A stretch of DNA of 27,536 nt from DALYJJ01 sp031969915. Lineage in GTDB: Bacteria > Acidobacteriota > Terriglobia > Bryobacterales > Bryobacteraceae. The DNA lies in the NCBI GenBank assembly GCA_031969915.1, contig DALYJJ010000084.1, positions 1 to 27,536 of the forward strand, in the 5' to 3' direction. Both the position numbers and the translations under genes were made by a program. Each line of letters starts with the position of its first letter. Position 1 is the first letter of the stretch. Shown here one piece after another: positions 1 to 9,400 of this stretch. The notes under the pieces were generated by a model. The model was not told the origin of the DNA and did no database searches. It saw only the letters and a program-made list of their open reading frames with translations.

Positions 1-75
1 GTATTCAATGAGGTCCTGGCCGCGCGTATCTTTCCAAATACGCAGCTTCCAAACGAGATTGGAAATCTTCTTCAT
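1..75 (-). CDS. Flp/Fap-type type IVb pilin, 5'-part only
   Basis: This is the first 25 codons of a gene that runs off the left edge. The peptide starts MKKISNLVWK, has a short basic leader and reaches G19-QDLIEY. That is the prepilin cleavage site of Flp pilins: cleavage would fall between G19 and Q20, leaving Glu at +5 and Tyr at +6, the conserved pair of the family. The hydrophobic pilin helix would follow outside the window. A good ribosome binding site (AAGGAG) lies 11 bases upstream. Flp pilins are assembled by the Tad secretion machinery into adhesive fimbriae; no tad genes are visible here. The gene is incomplete, so the call rests on the leader and cleavage motif only. Confidence 0.75.
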   Translation of the reverse strand, partial: MKKISNLVWKLRIWKDTRGQDLIEY

Positions 76-207
76 ATGAGCGTTTTCTCCTTCTCTCCCT
101 GCAACCTTCGTTGCTAGGCCAAAAGTAACATTACCGGGCCGGCTCCTAGAATCCGAGGTATTCCTTAGAACCAGTGCCAAAACACTCTCAATTCCCTAAG
201 GGTGGAA

Positions 208-1161
208 CTAAGAGCCATGCCGATCCTCATGCAGCCGTAGTTCGGCAAAAGCGGGAATGAGAGCAAAGTCCGTGCGCATCGCTCCGGGAGTTTCCCCTCG
301 CTGGTCGATTCGCGCGGCATTCACATTGCCAAGCGCCGCCGATCGCGACAGGTACTCCACTCGAAGCGGGTCGATCCCCATCAGGCGGCAGCAGGTGGCG
401 TCCACGGCCACCACGTCGCCGCCCATCACCAGCACGCCCGCCGGCTTTCCGGTCCCGTGAATGGGCCCGTTGCCTTCCATGCCGACGATCCCGTCGACGA
501 TGGCGAACGTGTTCCGGAAGAGCCGGTTGAGCTCGATGATCGAACGCGAAATTCCAAGTTGATGAAGAAGGTTCTTGGGCCAGCCGTAGACCGCGCCCGG
601 CACCAGGCCGAACAGGTTCTTCATCGAAAGCGTGGCGCCAACCCAGTGATGGGTCTTCAGTTTGGCCACCGACACGATCACATCCGCGGCCAGCGCGGCG
701 CGGGGGAAGAACGTTTCGTCCATGCCCGCGAACGTCGGGCGCCCCTCCACGTCGTCCCGGTTCAGATCGACGAAGCGCTGCTCGAAGCGCTCGATCGCCC
801 GGTAGCCCGCGGCTTCGGCCACGCCGAAGGCGTCTCGCCGGTGGCCCGGGCCCTCGCCGATCCGTACCTCCGCCGCACCCAGTTCCTCGAACACCTCGAG
901 CGCGGCCGCGACCACCGCGACGTTCGTCGTGATCGCGCGCGTCGCGTCGTACTCCACCAGGTTGGGCTTGATCAGAATCTTCTTGCCCCGGACCGCCAGG
1001 CCGCACTCCCGGATGCCGCGCCGGATCAGGTCCGTCAAATCCGCGTCATAGGAGGCCGCCCTGAGCACCGACACGGCCGACCGTCCCAGAGCCGGCGGCG
1101 GCGTCGAACAGGACCACAGGGCTGTCGCGCCCGCCGCGGGCGCAAACGCTCGCCGCGTCAT
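208..1161 (-). CDS. DUF362 domain protein (exported, function unknown)
   Basis: A 317-residue protein. The start is the ATG at 1161, which overlaps the stop of the upstream gene as ATGA, so the two are translationally coupled; a longer frame extending to 1713 is an artefact of the high GC. The N-terminus has Arg-Arg, a short hydrophobic stretch and a Cys at 18 (LWSC), which could be a Tat-like or lipoprotein signal, though it is weak. The body matches DUF362: KILIKPNLV near residues 61-69, an SVAKLKTHHWVGATLSMKN block and a GMEGNGP-like motif later. DUF362 proteins are often found with iron-sulfur proteins, but their reaction is not established and no cysteine cluster is visible here. Family assignment is secure; function is not. 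Confidence 0.85.
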   Translation of the reverse strand: MTRRAFAPAAGATALWSCSTPPPALGRSAVSVLRAASYDADLTDLIRRGIRECGLAVRGKKILIKPNLVEYDATRAITTNVAVVAAALEVFEELGAAEVRIGEGPGHRRDAFGVAEAAGYRAIERFEQRFVDLNRDDVEGRPTFAGMDETFFPRAALAADVIVSVAKLKTHHWVGATLSMKNLFGLVPGAVYGWPKNLLHQLGISRSIIELNRLFRNTFAIVDGIVGMEGNGPIHGTGKPAGVLVMGGDVVAVDATCCRLMGIDPLRVEYLSRSAALGNVNAARIDQRGETPGAMRTDFALIPAFAELRLHEDRHGS

Positions 1162-2024
1162 GTGTGGGCCTCCAGCCGGAACGGCATGCCGCCCGAGATC
1201 GCCAGCGCCTCCAGGGCGCTGACCATCAGGTCGTGCTGCGGAGCCGCCGCCGGAGTCTCCTCCCGCCGCTTCCAGCCGTAGAGAGATGAGGCGATCCCCA
1301 TCCAGGCGCGCCCCAGCGCGGACAGGCGCACGTCGGGCTCGCCGTCCACATCCACGGAGCCGATCCGGTCCTGTAATGCGATCAGCGCCAGGGCCGTCAT
1401 CTCCGGGAAGGACTCCATGTCCTGTCCCAGCACCCGCCGATTGCCGTAATTCCATCCCCCGTCGCTGCAGCGCCGGTCGAGCAACAGCTTCTCGCCCGTC
1501 TCCACGCGGCGGTTCAGCATTCGGGATGCGTGCTGCCGGCGGACCTTCTTCAAGGCCAGCATGGTCAGGGAGGTCGGCTCCACCCAGGACGTGCTGCCCG
1601 GAAAATAGGGCCATCCCAGAAGCCGGTGGTCCATTTCGATCGGCAGCGGCTGGATGCGAGCCAGGAGCCGCGTCATCCACGGAAGCGGCACGCCCTCGCT
1701 TTGCAGCAGCCAACTGACGCCGCGCCGGAGAGGTTGACCGAAGTCATTCCGCCCGGCCAGGGCCAGAACGGCAAGCGCGGTGACCCAACTCGAGCGGTCC
1801 ACGGTGGCGCACGGCCGCCAGCCTCCGTCCGGGCGCTGCCAGGAGGCCAGGAGCTTCCAGGCGCGGGCGCAAGCCGGCGCGTCAGGCTCCGCCTGATGCA
1901 GCGCCAGCAGGGCGTAAACCGTCGGCTCCAGCCAGCTTTGCTTGCCGGGAAAGTACCCCCAGCCCCCATCGCTGTTCTGGCTCGCTTCGAGGAACGTCAG
2001 CCGGTGGTCCAGATCCGCGGGCAC
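1158..2024 (-). CDS. Prenyltransferase/squalene-cyclase repeat protein
   Basis: A 288-residue protein from a GTG start at 2024; an in-frame stop lies two codons upstream, so no earlier start is possible. It contains three copies of the DGGW core of the QW-type repeats of squalene-hopene cyclases and protein prenyltransferase beta chains (residues about 19-22, 66-69 and 188-191), in an alpha-alpha toroid pattern. It is less than half the length of a squalene-hopene cyclase, and the acidic DxDD catalytic motif is not visible, so a cyclase activity is unlikely. Its stop overlaps the start of the DUF362 gene, which suggests a shared role. No signal peptide is seen. The substrate cannot be stated. 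Confidence 0.8.
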   Translation of the reverse strand: MPADLDHRLTFLEASQNSDGGWGYFPGKQSWLEPTVYALLALHQAEPDAPACARAWKLLASWQRPDGGWRPCATVDRSSWVTALAVLALAGRNDFGQPLRRGVSWLLQSEGVPLPWMTRLLARIQPLPIEMDHRLLGWPYFPGSTSWVEPTSLTMLALKKVRRQHASRMLNRRVETGEKLLLDRRCSDGGWNYGNRRVLGQDMESFPEMTALALIALQDRIGSVDVDGEPDVRLSALGRAWMGIASSLYGWKRREETPAAAPQHDLMVSALEALAISGGMPFRLEAHT

Positions 2025-2086
2025 ACTACCCTATCGGCAGGAGGCGGGCTGGCCGTTAGAGGGAGTACGAATCCGTCCAGTTCGGC

Positions 2087-2107
2087 GGGCCGGTCCCTCG
2101 CCGGCCC
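2087..2107 (-). terminator. GC-rich hairpin downstream of the response regulator
   Basis: A perfect 7-bp stem (GGGCCGG/CCGGCCC) with a 7-base loop lies about 40 bases past the stop of the response-regulator gene and before the start of the next minus-strand gene. There is no T-tract, so it may be a weak terminator or only local structure. Confidence 0.25.
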
Positions 2108-2146
2108 CATCGAGCGTGGTGCAAGGGCATCGACCGGGCCTAACCG

Positions 2147-2788
2147 CTAGCTCATCAATCCGTTACGCAGGGCGAAGCGCACGATGTCGCCGGTGTTGTG
2201 GAGGTTGAGCTTCTCCATCACGCTGCCACGGTGGGATTCCACCGTGTAGACGCTCAGGCTGAGTGCGGTGGCAATCTCTTTGTTGGTCTTGCCCGCGGCG
2301 ATCATCGTCAGAACTTCCCGCTCGCGGCTGGTCAGCAGATCCACCGGGCTCGAGACGTGCTTGCGGTAGTCGGTGAGTACGGCGTCTGAGATCGCCGGGC
2401 TCAGGAACGCCTCCCCACGTGAGACGGCGCGGATGGCGCGGACCAGATCGTCGTCCTCGGCATCCTTGAGCAGATAGCCGCGGGCGCCGGCGCGCAGGAT
2501 CTCTCGCACGTAGACTGCGTCTCTGTGCATGCTCAGGCCGATGACCTTGGTCTGCGGGAGTTCGTCGCAGATCTGGCGCGTGCCTTCAATGCCGTTGAGT
2601 TCCGGCATGGAGACATCCATCACCACTACGTCCGGCTTCAGCTTGCGCGCTTCCTCGATCGCTTCGCGGCCGGTCCTGGCTTCGCCGACCACCTCCAGAT
2701 CCGGCTGCGCGTCGATCAGCATCCGAACGCCTTTGCGAAGAATCGCGTGGTCGTCAGCCAACAAAACTCGTGTCTTCTTGGTCTGCAT
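2147..2788 (-). CDS. NarL/FixJ (LuxR-type) response regulator
   Basis: A receiver domain followed by a LuxR-type helix-turn-helix. Counting from an alternative ATG at 2803, the acidic pair is DD near residues 17-18, the phospho-acceptor is D63 (VMDVSMP) and the conserved lysine is K113. The DNA-binding domain is near residues 155-205 (LTSREREVLTMIAAGKTNKEIA). I prefer the ATG at 2788, five codons further in. Either start overlaps the end of the kinase gene upstream, so kinase and regulator are co-translated. The pair is divergent from the metal-efflux operon, which makes that operon the first candidate target. Regulation of the pump by this pair is inferred from position only. Confidence 0.92.
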   Translation of the reverse strand: MQTKKTRVLLADDHAILRKGVRMLIDAQPDLEVVGEARTGREAIEEARKLKPDVVVMDVSMPELNGIEGTRQICDELPQTKVIGLSMHRDAVYVREILRAGARGYLLKDAEDDDLVRAIRAVSRGEAFLSPAISDAVLTDYRKHVSSPVDLLTSREREVLTMIAAGKTNKEIATALSLSVYTVESHRGSVMEKLNLHNTGDIVRFALRNGLMS

Positions 2789-3794
2789 TTGGGTCAACGC
2801 CACGGAGCGGCACGGTGACGCGAATCATCAGGCCGCCCTCCTTTCGATTTTCAATGATAAGTTCTCCGCCCAGTTGGCGCGCCCGCGCCCGCATGCCCAC
2901 CAGGCCCAGACTCGGGCTCCGTTCGCCCGACACCGGCTTCAGCCCGCGCCCGTTGTCGGAGATTTCCAGGTGGATCCGGTCGCCCTTCGCGGTGAGCGAT
3001 ACCCAGGCCTCGGTCGCTTCCGCATGCCTCGCGATGTTGGTGAGCGCCTCCTGTGCAATGCGAAACAGGTGAGTCTCCTCGGCCCCATCCAGGCGTTCAG
3101 CCCAGTTCGACTCATAGTGAACAGAGATCTGGGTCCGTTGCCCGAACCGCTCGCAAAGCCAGCGCAAGCCGGAATCCAGTCCGAAGTCGTCGAGAATCAC
3201 CGGACGCAGCACCTGCGACAACTTGCGGACGTTCTGCAGCACTTCGTCCACAATGCCAACGCATTCCTGGCGGACAGAAGAAAAGGCGCCATCCGCGACG
3301 CCCGTCAACATCCTTCGCAGGCCGCTCAACGACTGTCCCAGTTCGTCGTGCATCTCGTGAGAGAAGCGGCGCGCGAGTTTCTCGTGCCCGTCGATCATCT
3401 GCCACGAAACACGAGTCAATTCGGCAGACTGCCACTCCAGCCGGGCAAACGCTCGTTGAATGATCCAAATCGTCAGGCCCGCCGTGCCCGCCGCGAGCAG
3501 GAAACACAAGCCCAGCACCCAGGCGAGTTGATCGATCAGCTCCTGCGTCTCGCGAACGATCCGCGCTTCAATCTCCGCCCCCCGCCCGGATTGCACCAGA
3601 TGCTCGCGAATGAGCGCTTGCGCCGTGTCCTGAATCCGGCTCGACCCATGATGGCCGAGGTAGGCGGCCAGCAACACCAGTCCGACCACCGAGCCGAACC
3701 CGATGACGGCGGTGAGCAGGACCCGGCCGCGGGACATGGGTGGTTCGGTCGCCAATTCCAGCGGCGAGGGCGGCATGGCTTGTGCACGTCTCAT
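2754..3794 (-). CDS. Membrane histidine kinase, NarX/DegS-like (HisKA_3)
   Basis: Sensor kinase with two hydrophobic segments (about 23 and 21 residues) flanking an extracytoplasmic stretch of roughly 45 residues, then a HisKA_3 dimerisation domain with the phospho-histidine in MHDELGQSL. The C-terminal ATPase domain has an N-box (QEALTNIARHAEA), a DNGRG G1 box and a GLVGMRARA segment. I chose the ATG at 3794, giving 346 residues. A TTG at 3884 with an AGAGGGG sequence upstream would add 30 residues, and ATGs at 3776 and 3737 are also possible. The small periplasmic loop suggests sensing in or near the membrane. It forms an operon with the overlapping response-regulator gene and is divergent from the CzcCBA-like operon. 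Confidence 0.9.
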   Translation of the reverse strand: MRRAQAMPPSPLELATEPPMSRGRVLLTAVIGFGSVVGLVLLAAYLGHHGSSRIQDTAQALIREHLVQSGRGAEIEARIVRETQELIDQLAWVLGLCFLLAAGTAGLTIWIIQRAFARLEWQSAELTRVSWQMIDGHEKLARRFSHEMHDELGQSLSGLRRMLTGVADGAFSSVRQECVGIVDEVLQNVRKLSQVLRPVILDDFGLDSGLRWLCERFGQRTQISVHYESNWAERLDGAEETHLFRIAQEALTNIARHAEATEAWVSLTAKGDRIHLEISDNGRGLKPVSGERSPSLGLVGMRARARQLGGELIIENRKEGGLMIRVTVPLRGVDPNADQEDTSFVG

Positions 3795-3891
3795 CGGTTC
3801 TGATTCCGGTCCTGCACTCCAGGATCGCAACTGCTCGTGCACTGCGCAGCCCCGTCGGGATGGGAGCTGTGTCGCGCCGGACAAGGGAGTA

Positions 3892-3950
3892 TCCCCTCTG
3901 TAGGGGAGAACCGGCGCTTTCCGAAGGGACCGGCGGCCGGTTCGAACCGG
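3892..3950. promoter_or_regulatory. Candidate operators in divergent kinase/efflux gap
   Basis: Two inverted repeats lie in the gap between the divergent kinase gene and efflux operon. The first is TCCCCT-CTGT-AGGGGA at 3892-3907. The second is the perfect 14-base palindrome CCGGTTCGAACCGG at 3937-3950, partly overlapped by ACCGG-CGG-CCGGT at 3929-3941. NarL-type regulators and metal sensors bind inverted repeats, so these are candidate operators for the neighbouring regulator. Binding is an inference. Confidence 0.4.
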
Positions 3951-3969
3951 AGAAATATCCCCGTCCGAG

Positions 3970-5298
3970 GTGAATGCTGTCTTCGCGGCGAGGCCTCACT
4001 CTGAGTGTGTGACCCAAAGAGTGATCGCCGCCTCGCTGAGCTTCTGGTCCCTGCTGGGCCTGCTATCGCGGGCTGGCGCGCAGTCGATGCCAGCGCCGCC
4101 CGCGCTGACGCTGGAGCAAGCCGTACAAGAGGCCATCGCCGGCAATCTCGATCTCGCGGCGGAGAAGCTCAGCATCTCCGTCGCGGAGGCCCGGGAGATC
4201 ACAGCGCGGTTGCGTCCCAATCCCGTGCTCACAGTTTCGGGGCAAACCCTGGACATCCTCGGCGCGAAGTACTCGCCGGCGACTCCCCTGGGACCCAACC
4301 AGCTCAACATCCATACGGACTTTCCGATTGAGCGCGGCCACAAGCGAGACGAGCGGATCAATGTCGCCCGGCAGGAGAAGTCCCTCGCGGAACTCGGCGT
4401 GCGCGAAGTGATGCGTCAGGTGATTGCGGGCGTCCACAGTGCCTTCGTCGATGTGCAGCAATCGAAGGAGAACCTGGCCCTGGCGAGTGAGAATCTCAAG
4501 AGCCTGGAAAGCGTGGTGGCCATCAACGAAGCCCGCCTGAGAGCGGGTGACTTGGCGCAGGTGGAACTGGACCGCTCCCGCGTCGCCGCTCTGCAGTATC
4601 AGACCGCCGTGCAGCAGGCGCAGTTGCAACTCGACCAGGCGAAGATCCAGTTGCAGCACGTGATGGGGCGGCGGCAGAAGACACTGAACTTCGATGTTGC
4701 CGGAGGCTTGCGGCGCGACGCCGCTATCGATACCCAGGAAGAGATCGCCCGGCTTGCCCTCACCCGGCGCCCGGATTACCTGGGCGACCAGCTTTCCCAA
4801 GCCCGATCCCGCGCCGACTTGCGACTCCAACTGGCCAACGGCAAAGTGGACTACACGATCGGCACCGAGTTTACCCGGCAATCGGCCTGGGGCATTTCGG
4901 GAAATTCCGCGGGCGTCTACTTCAGCATGCCGCTCCGGATCTTCAATAAGAATCAGGGAGAGATCGCCCGCGCCCAGCGGGAAATCACCCTCGCCGGCGC
5001 GAGGACGACGGCGCTCGAATCGTCGATCCGAACCGAGGTGGACAAAGCGTATCGCCAGTACATGGTTGCTCGCCAATTGTTAACCGCTATCGAGACCGGC
5101 ATGCTCGGCAAAGCGCGCAGCGTGCGGGATACCACTGAGTATTCGTACAAGCGCGGCGAGGCAAGCCTGGTCGAGTACCTTGACGCGCAGCGGGCCTTTA
5201 ACGACGCCATGCAGACGTTCAACGACGCCCGCGCGAGCTACGCGCGAAGCCTCTATTGGATCGACACAGTATCCGGCGCCACGGTCAGCGGCTCCTAG
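3970..5298 (+). CDS. TolC/CzcC-type outer-membrane efflux factor
   Basis: Outer-membrane channel of a tripartite RND efflux system, 442 residues from a GTG at 3970. The signal peptide (VIAASLSFWSLLGLLSRAGAQS) fits better if translation begins at the GTG at 4009 (VTQRV...); neither start has a strong ribosome binding site. The mature part has the two repeated alpha-helical OEP halves of the TolC family: ALTLEQAVQEAIAGN early, and long amphipathic helices such as LKSLESVVAINEARLRAGD and YKRGEASLVEYLDAQRAFND, the typical end-of-repeat motif of CzcC-like proteins. It is the first gene of an operon with the adaptor (21 bases downstream) and pump. It would span the outer membrane and receive metal ions from the inner-membrane pump. 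Confidence 0.9.
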   Translation: MNAVFAARPHSECVTQRVIAASLSFWSLLGLLSRAGAQSMPAPPALTLEQAVQEAIAGNLDLAAEKLSISVAEAREITARLRPNPVLTVSGQTLDILGAKYSPATPLGPNQLNIHTDFPIERGHKRDERINVARQEKSLAELGVREVMRQVIAGVHSAFVDVQQSKENLALASENLKSLESVVAINEARLRAGDLAQVELDRSRVAALQYQTAVQQAQLQLDQAKIQLQHVMGRRQKTLNFDVAGGLRRDAAIDTQEEIARLALTRRPDYLGDQLSQARSRADLRLQLANGKVDYTIGTEFTRQSAWGISGNSAGVYFSMPLRIFNKNQGEIARAQREITLAGARTTALESSIRTEVDKAYRQYMVARQLLTAIETGMLGKARSVRDTTEYSYKRGEASLVEYLDAQRAFNDAMQTFNDARASYARSLYWIDTVSGATVSGS

Positions 5299-5319
5299 CC
5301 GTACGAGGAAACCAGACAC

Positions 5320-6480
5320 ATGAAAACGAAATATCGAAGCTCCCTCGGCGCGGCCTGCATCCTCGCGCTCATCTTGACCGGCTGCGGCGAGCAACCCCCT
5401 GTTGAGAAGCCGAAGGCCGCTCTCACGCCAAGGCCGGGTCAGGCCGTCATCGACCCGAACTCTCCGCAACTGGCTCAGATCAAGACCGAGCCGCTGGCCT
5501 CCACCCTGGTGCCGGTGAGCAGCGTGTCCGCTCCCGGGAAAGTGGAGGCCAACGTCAATCGCCAGTCGCACGTCGTCCTGCCGGTGGCCGGACGCGTGAA
5601 TACCGTGATGGTGAAGATCGGCGATTTCGTTCGCCAGGGCCAGGCCTTGATGACTCTGGAGAGCGCGGACATCGACGCGGCTGTCTCCAGCTTTCAACAG
5701 GCGCAGGCCGGCGTGACGCAGGCCAAGTCGGCGGTGGCCAAAGCACAGATGGACCTTGACCGCGAGAACGATCTCTTCGAGCACGGGGCGGTCCCGCAGA
5801 AAGATGTGCTCAATGCCCGGGCGGTCACCGTTCAGGCCCAGGCCGCTGTCGAACAGGCCCAGGCGGCCGCGGAACAGGCGCGCCGCCGGTTGCAGATTCT
5901 GGGCGTGGGCGAGAAAGCGTTCGGCCAGAGCGTCACCATCCATGCGCCGATCTCGGGAAAGATCCTGGAGATGTCCGTGGTCAACGGCGAGTTTCGGAAC
6001 GACCTCAGCGCGCCCCTGATGACCATCGCGGATCTCAGCTCCGTGTGGGTCACCTCCGATGTGCCGGAGACGGCGATTCGCTTCATCAAGCTGGGTGAAC
6101 CCGTCAAAATCGACCTGGCCGCCTACCCCGGCGAAACTTTCCGCGGCCGCGTAGCGCTCATCGGCGACATCGTCGATGCTCAGACGCGCACCGTGAAGGT
6201 GCGCGCCGAGCTGCCCAACCAGGATGGCCGCCTGAAGCCCGAAATGTTCGGCAACATTCAACTGGCGGAGCAATTGGAGCAACGGCCTGCGATACCAGCG
6301 TCGGCCGTGGTCGCGAGCGACGGAAAGACACTCGTGTGGCGCGAGACCGCGAAGGGCGTGTTCGAAAAGGTCGCCATCACAACGGGCGCTCAAATCGGAG
6401 ACCGCGTGGCGGTGCTCCACGGGCTCCAGCCCGGCGACCGCGTGGTGGTGGATGGCGTGATGCTGCTGGCGGCGCGTTAG
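5320..6480 (+). CDS. RND efflux periplasmic adaptor (CzcB/CusB-like) lipoprotein
   Basis: Membrane-fusion protein of 386 residues. The N-terminus is a lipoprotein signal ending in the lipobox LTGC (Cys22), so the mature protein is anchored by lipid. A barrel-sandwich (lipoyl-like) half follows (VVLPVAGRVNTVMVKIGDFVRQGQAL), then an alpha-hairpin rich in Ala and Gln near residues 115-190, the second sandwich half (VTIHAPISGKILEMSV), a beta-barrel (LSSVWVTSDVPE) and a membrane-proximal domain (GLQPGDRVVVDGV). This order is that of the CzcB/CusB adaptors. There is no His-rich or Met-rich metal-binding tail. The gene lies between the channel and pump genes and links them across the periplasm. Confidence 0.93.
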   Translation: MKTKYRSSLGAACILALILTGCGEQPPVEKPKAALTPRPGQAVIDPNSPQLAQIKTEPLASTLVPVSSVSAPGKVEANVNRQSHVVLPVAGRVNTVMVKIGDFVRQGQALMTLESADIDAAVSSFQQAQAGVTQAKSAVAKAQMDLDRENDLFEHGAVPQKDVLNARAVTVQAQAAVEQAQAAAEQARRRLQILGVGEKAFGQSVTIHAPISGKILEMSVVNGEFRNDLSAPLMTIADLSSVWVTSDVPETAIRFIKLGEPVKIDLAAYPGETFRGRVALIGDIVDAQTRTVKVRAELPNQDGRLKPEMFGNIQLAEQLEQRPAIPASAVVASDGKTLVWRETAKGVFEKVAITTGAQIGDRVAVLHGLQPGDRVVVDGVMLLAAR

Positions 6481-6492
6481 GAGAACCTCCCG

Positions 6493-9400
6493 GTGATTGC
6501 ACAACTACTCCGCTCCGCTCTGCGTCAGCGATTCATCACGGTTCTGATCGGACTCACCCTGATTGGCGCCGGCTTGTGGGCCTTCGCGCAGCTCAAGATC
6601 GAAGCATATCCCGATATCTCCGACACCCAGGTCGTGGTCATTTCGCAATTTCCGGGCCGCGCGGCCGAGGAAGTGGAGCAGCAAGTCACGGTGCCGATTG
6701 AGCGGGCGCTCAATAGCGCGCCCAACGTCATTGCCCGTCGCTCACGCACGATCTTCGGTCTGTCGGTAGTGGAACTCACGTTCGACTACGGCGTCAACGA
6801 CTACTTTGCCCGCCAGGTGGTGCTCGAAAAGCTCCGCGACGCCGATCTGCCCGATGGCGTGACGCCGGAGCTTGGTCCGCTCTCGACGCCCATCGGCGAG
6901 CTGTACCGCTACACGTTATCCGGCGGCGGACTGGACGCGATGAAGCTCCGGGAACTGCAGGACTGGGTCGTGGAGCCGCGCTTCCTGCAGGTACCCGGCG
7001 TGGCCGACGTAACTCCGTTTGGCGGCCTCATCAAGCAGTATCAGATCCAGGTCGATCCGTTGGCCCTCTCGAAGTACAGCCTCTCGATCGCGCAGATCGC
7101 CGATGCCGTCCGCGCCAACAACAGCAACGCCGGCGGCGCGATGCTCGACAACAAGCAACAGGCGATGGTCATTCGGGGCGTGGGCCTCATCCAGAACAGC
7201 ACCGACATCGAGAACATCGTGGTCAGCGAGTCCAAAGGGACACCCGTGTTCGTAAAGGACGTGGGCCGCGTGGAGATCACGGCTGCGCCGCAGACCGGCA
7301 TCTTCGGCCTGGGCCGCGACACGGGCGGCGTCGAAGGCATCGTGCTGATGCGGCGCGGCGAAAATCCATCCGAAGTCTTGAAGTCGATCAAGGCCGCCGT
7401 AGAGGACCTCAATGACAACCGGCTCCCCGCGGGCGTGACGATCTCTCCCATCTACGACCGCACGGATTTGGTGAACAACACTCTGAAAACCGTTTCCCAC
7501 ACGTTGCTCGAAGGGCTCCTGATCGTCGTGCTCGTGCTCTTCCTCTTCCTTGGAAACGCCCGCGCCGCTCTGTTGACCGCGGTCACCATTCCGCTCTCCC
7601 TGTTGTTCGCCTTCGTGTGCATGAATTTCTCGGGCATCCCCGCGAATTTGCTGAGCTTGGGAGCGCTCGACTTCGGCATCATTGTCGACGCCACGCTGGT
7701 AATGGTGGAGCACGTCCTGCACACCATGCATGAGCGCCAGCACTCGGGCGCGCCGGACCAGGGCGGCGTGATGGCGGCTATCAGGGACGCGGCGCTCGAA
7801 GTGGAGCGGCCCATTTTCTTCTCGCTCCTGATCATCATCGCCGCCTACATTCCCTTGTTCACCCTCGAACGCGTGGAGCGGAAGCTCTTCACTCCGATGG
7901 CCTTCACGGTTTGCTATGCACTGCTTGGTTCCATGCTGCTTGCCCTGACGCTGATTCCGGTGCTCGCCACCTATCTCTTCCGGAAGGGCGCCAGGAGTTG
8001 GGAGAATCCGATCCTGCCGTGGTTGGCCAGGCGCTATGCGGGCGTGCTGAATCGCGCTCTCCGCCGCCCGCTGCTGGTCTTTGGCATCTCCGGGGCCGTG
8101 GTGGTGTCGGCATTTGCTCTCGCCGGCGCCCTGGGCATCGAGTTTCTCCCGAACCTGGATGAAGGCGTGATTTGGGTGCGCGCCGTACTGCCGCCCGGAA
8201 TCTCACTCGAAAAGTCCGCACAGGTCGCCGCCGAAATCCGAAACATCATCAAGGATCGCCCGGAAGTCCAATTGGTCTCCTCGCAAACCGGCCGCAACGA
8301 TGCGGGAACCGATCCCTACGGTCCCAACCGGAATGAATTCTTCCTCTCCCTGACACCCTACGAGTCCTGGTCCCCAGGCATGAACAAGGCGAAACTGATT
8401 GAGGAACTCAGCCGCGCGTTGAACGAGCGAATTCCCGGCGCGGCCTTCAGCTTCACGCAGCCCATCGTCGACAACGTCACCGAGTCGGTCACTGGTTCGG
8501 CGGCGGACTTGGCCGTGATCGTGCGCGGACCCGATCTGAACCTCTTGCGAGGCGAGGCGGAGAAGATTCTCCAGGTCATCCGGCAGGTGCCCGGCGCGGC
8601 GGACTCCGCAATCGAGCAGGAAGCCGACCAGGCCCAACTACGGATCCGGATCGACCGCCAGGCCGTCGCACGCTACGGCATCAACGTCCGGGACGTCCAG
8701 GACGTGATCGAAATGGCCATCGGCGGCCGCGCGGCGGGAACCATGTTCGAGGGCGAACGGCGTTTCGACATCACCGTCCGCTACACGCCGCAGGCGCGCA
8801 CCAGCATCCCGGCGATCGGCAACGTCCTGGTGCCCACCCGCGAAGGGGGACGCGTGCCTCTTTCGCAACTGGCCGAAATCAAGGTGGTGGACGGCGCCAG
8901 CATCATTGCTCGCCGCGAGAATCAGCGCCAGATCACGGTTCGCACGAACATTCGCGGCCGCGACCAGGGAAGCTTTGTCTCGGAAGCGCAGAAGCGTTTC
9001 GAACGGAGCATCCGCTTGCCCGCCGGCTACGAGGTCACCTGGGGCGGCCAATTCGAAAACCTGCAGCGCGCCAAGAAACGGCTCACCGTGATCCTGCCGA
9101 TCACCATCGCCATCATCTTCGTGCTGCTCTTCTTCATGTTCGGTTCGCCGAAGTACGCGGGCCTGGTCATGATGAACGTTCCCTTCTCGCTCGTCGGCGG
9201 CATCCTGTTCCTCTACCTCCGCCACATCAACTTGAGCGTTTCAGCGGCCGTCGGCTTCATCAGTCTGTTCGGCGTCGCCGTCATGAGCGGCGTGCTGGTG
9301 ATCGCCGAGATCAACCGCATCCGCCGTACCGAGCGCGACATACCGGTGCGCGACGCCATCATACGCGGCTCCCAGCAGCAACTTCGCCCGGTGTTGCTCA

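Noticed and set aside
1162..1713. N-terminal extension of the DUF362 gene, open for more than 180 codons
   Set aside because: It lies entirely within the coupled upstream gene in another frame and is rich in Gly, Ala and Arg without any domain; the ATG at 1161 overlaps the upstream stop and is followed by the family sequence.
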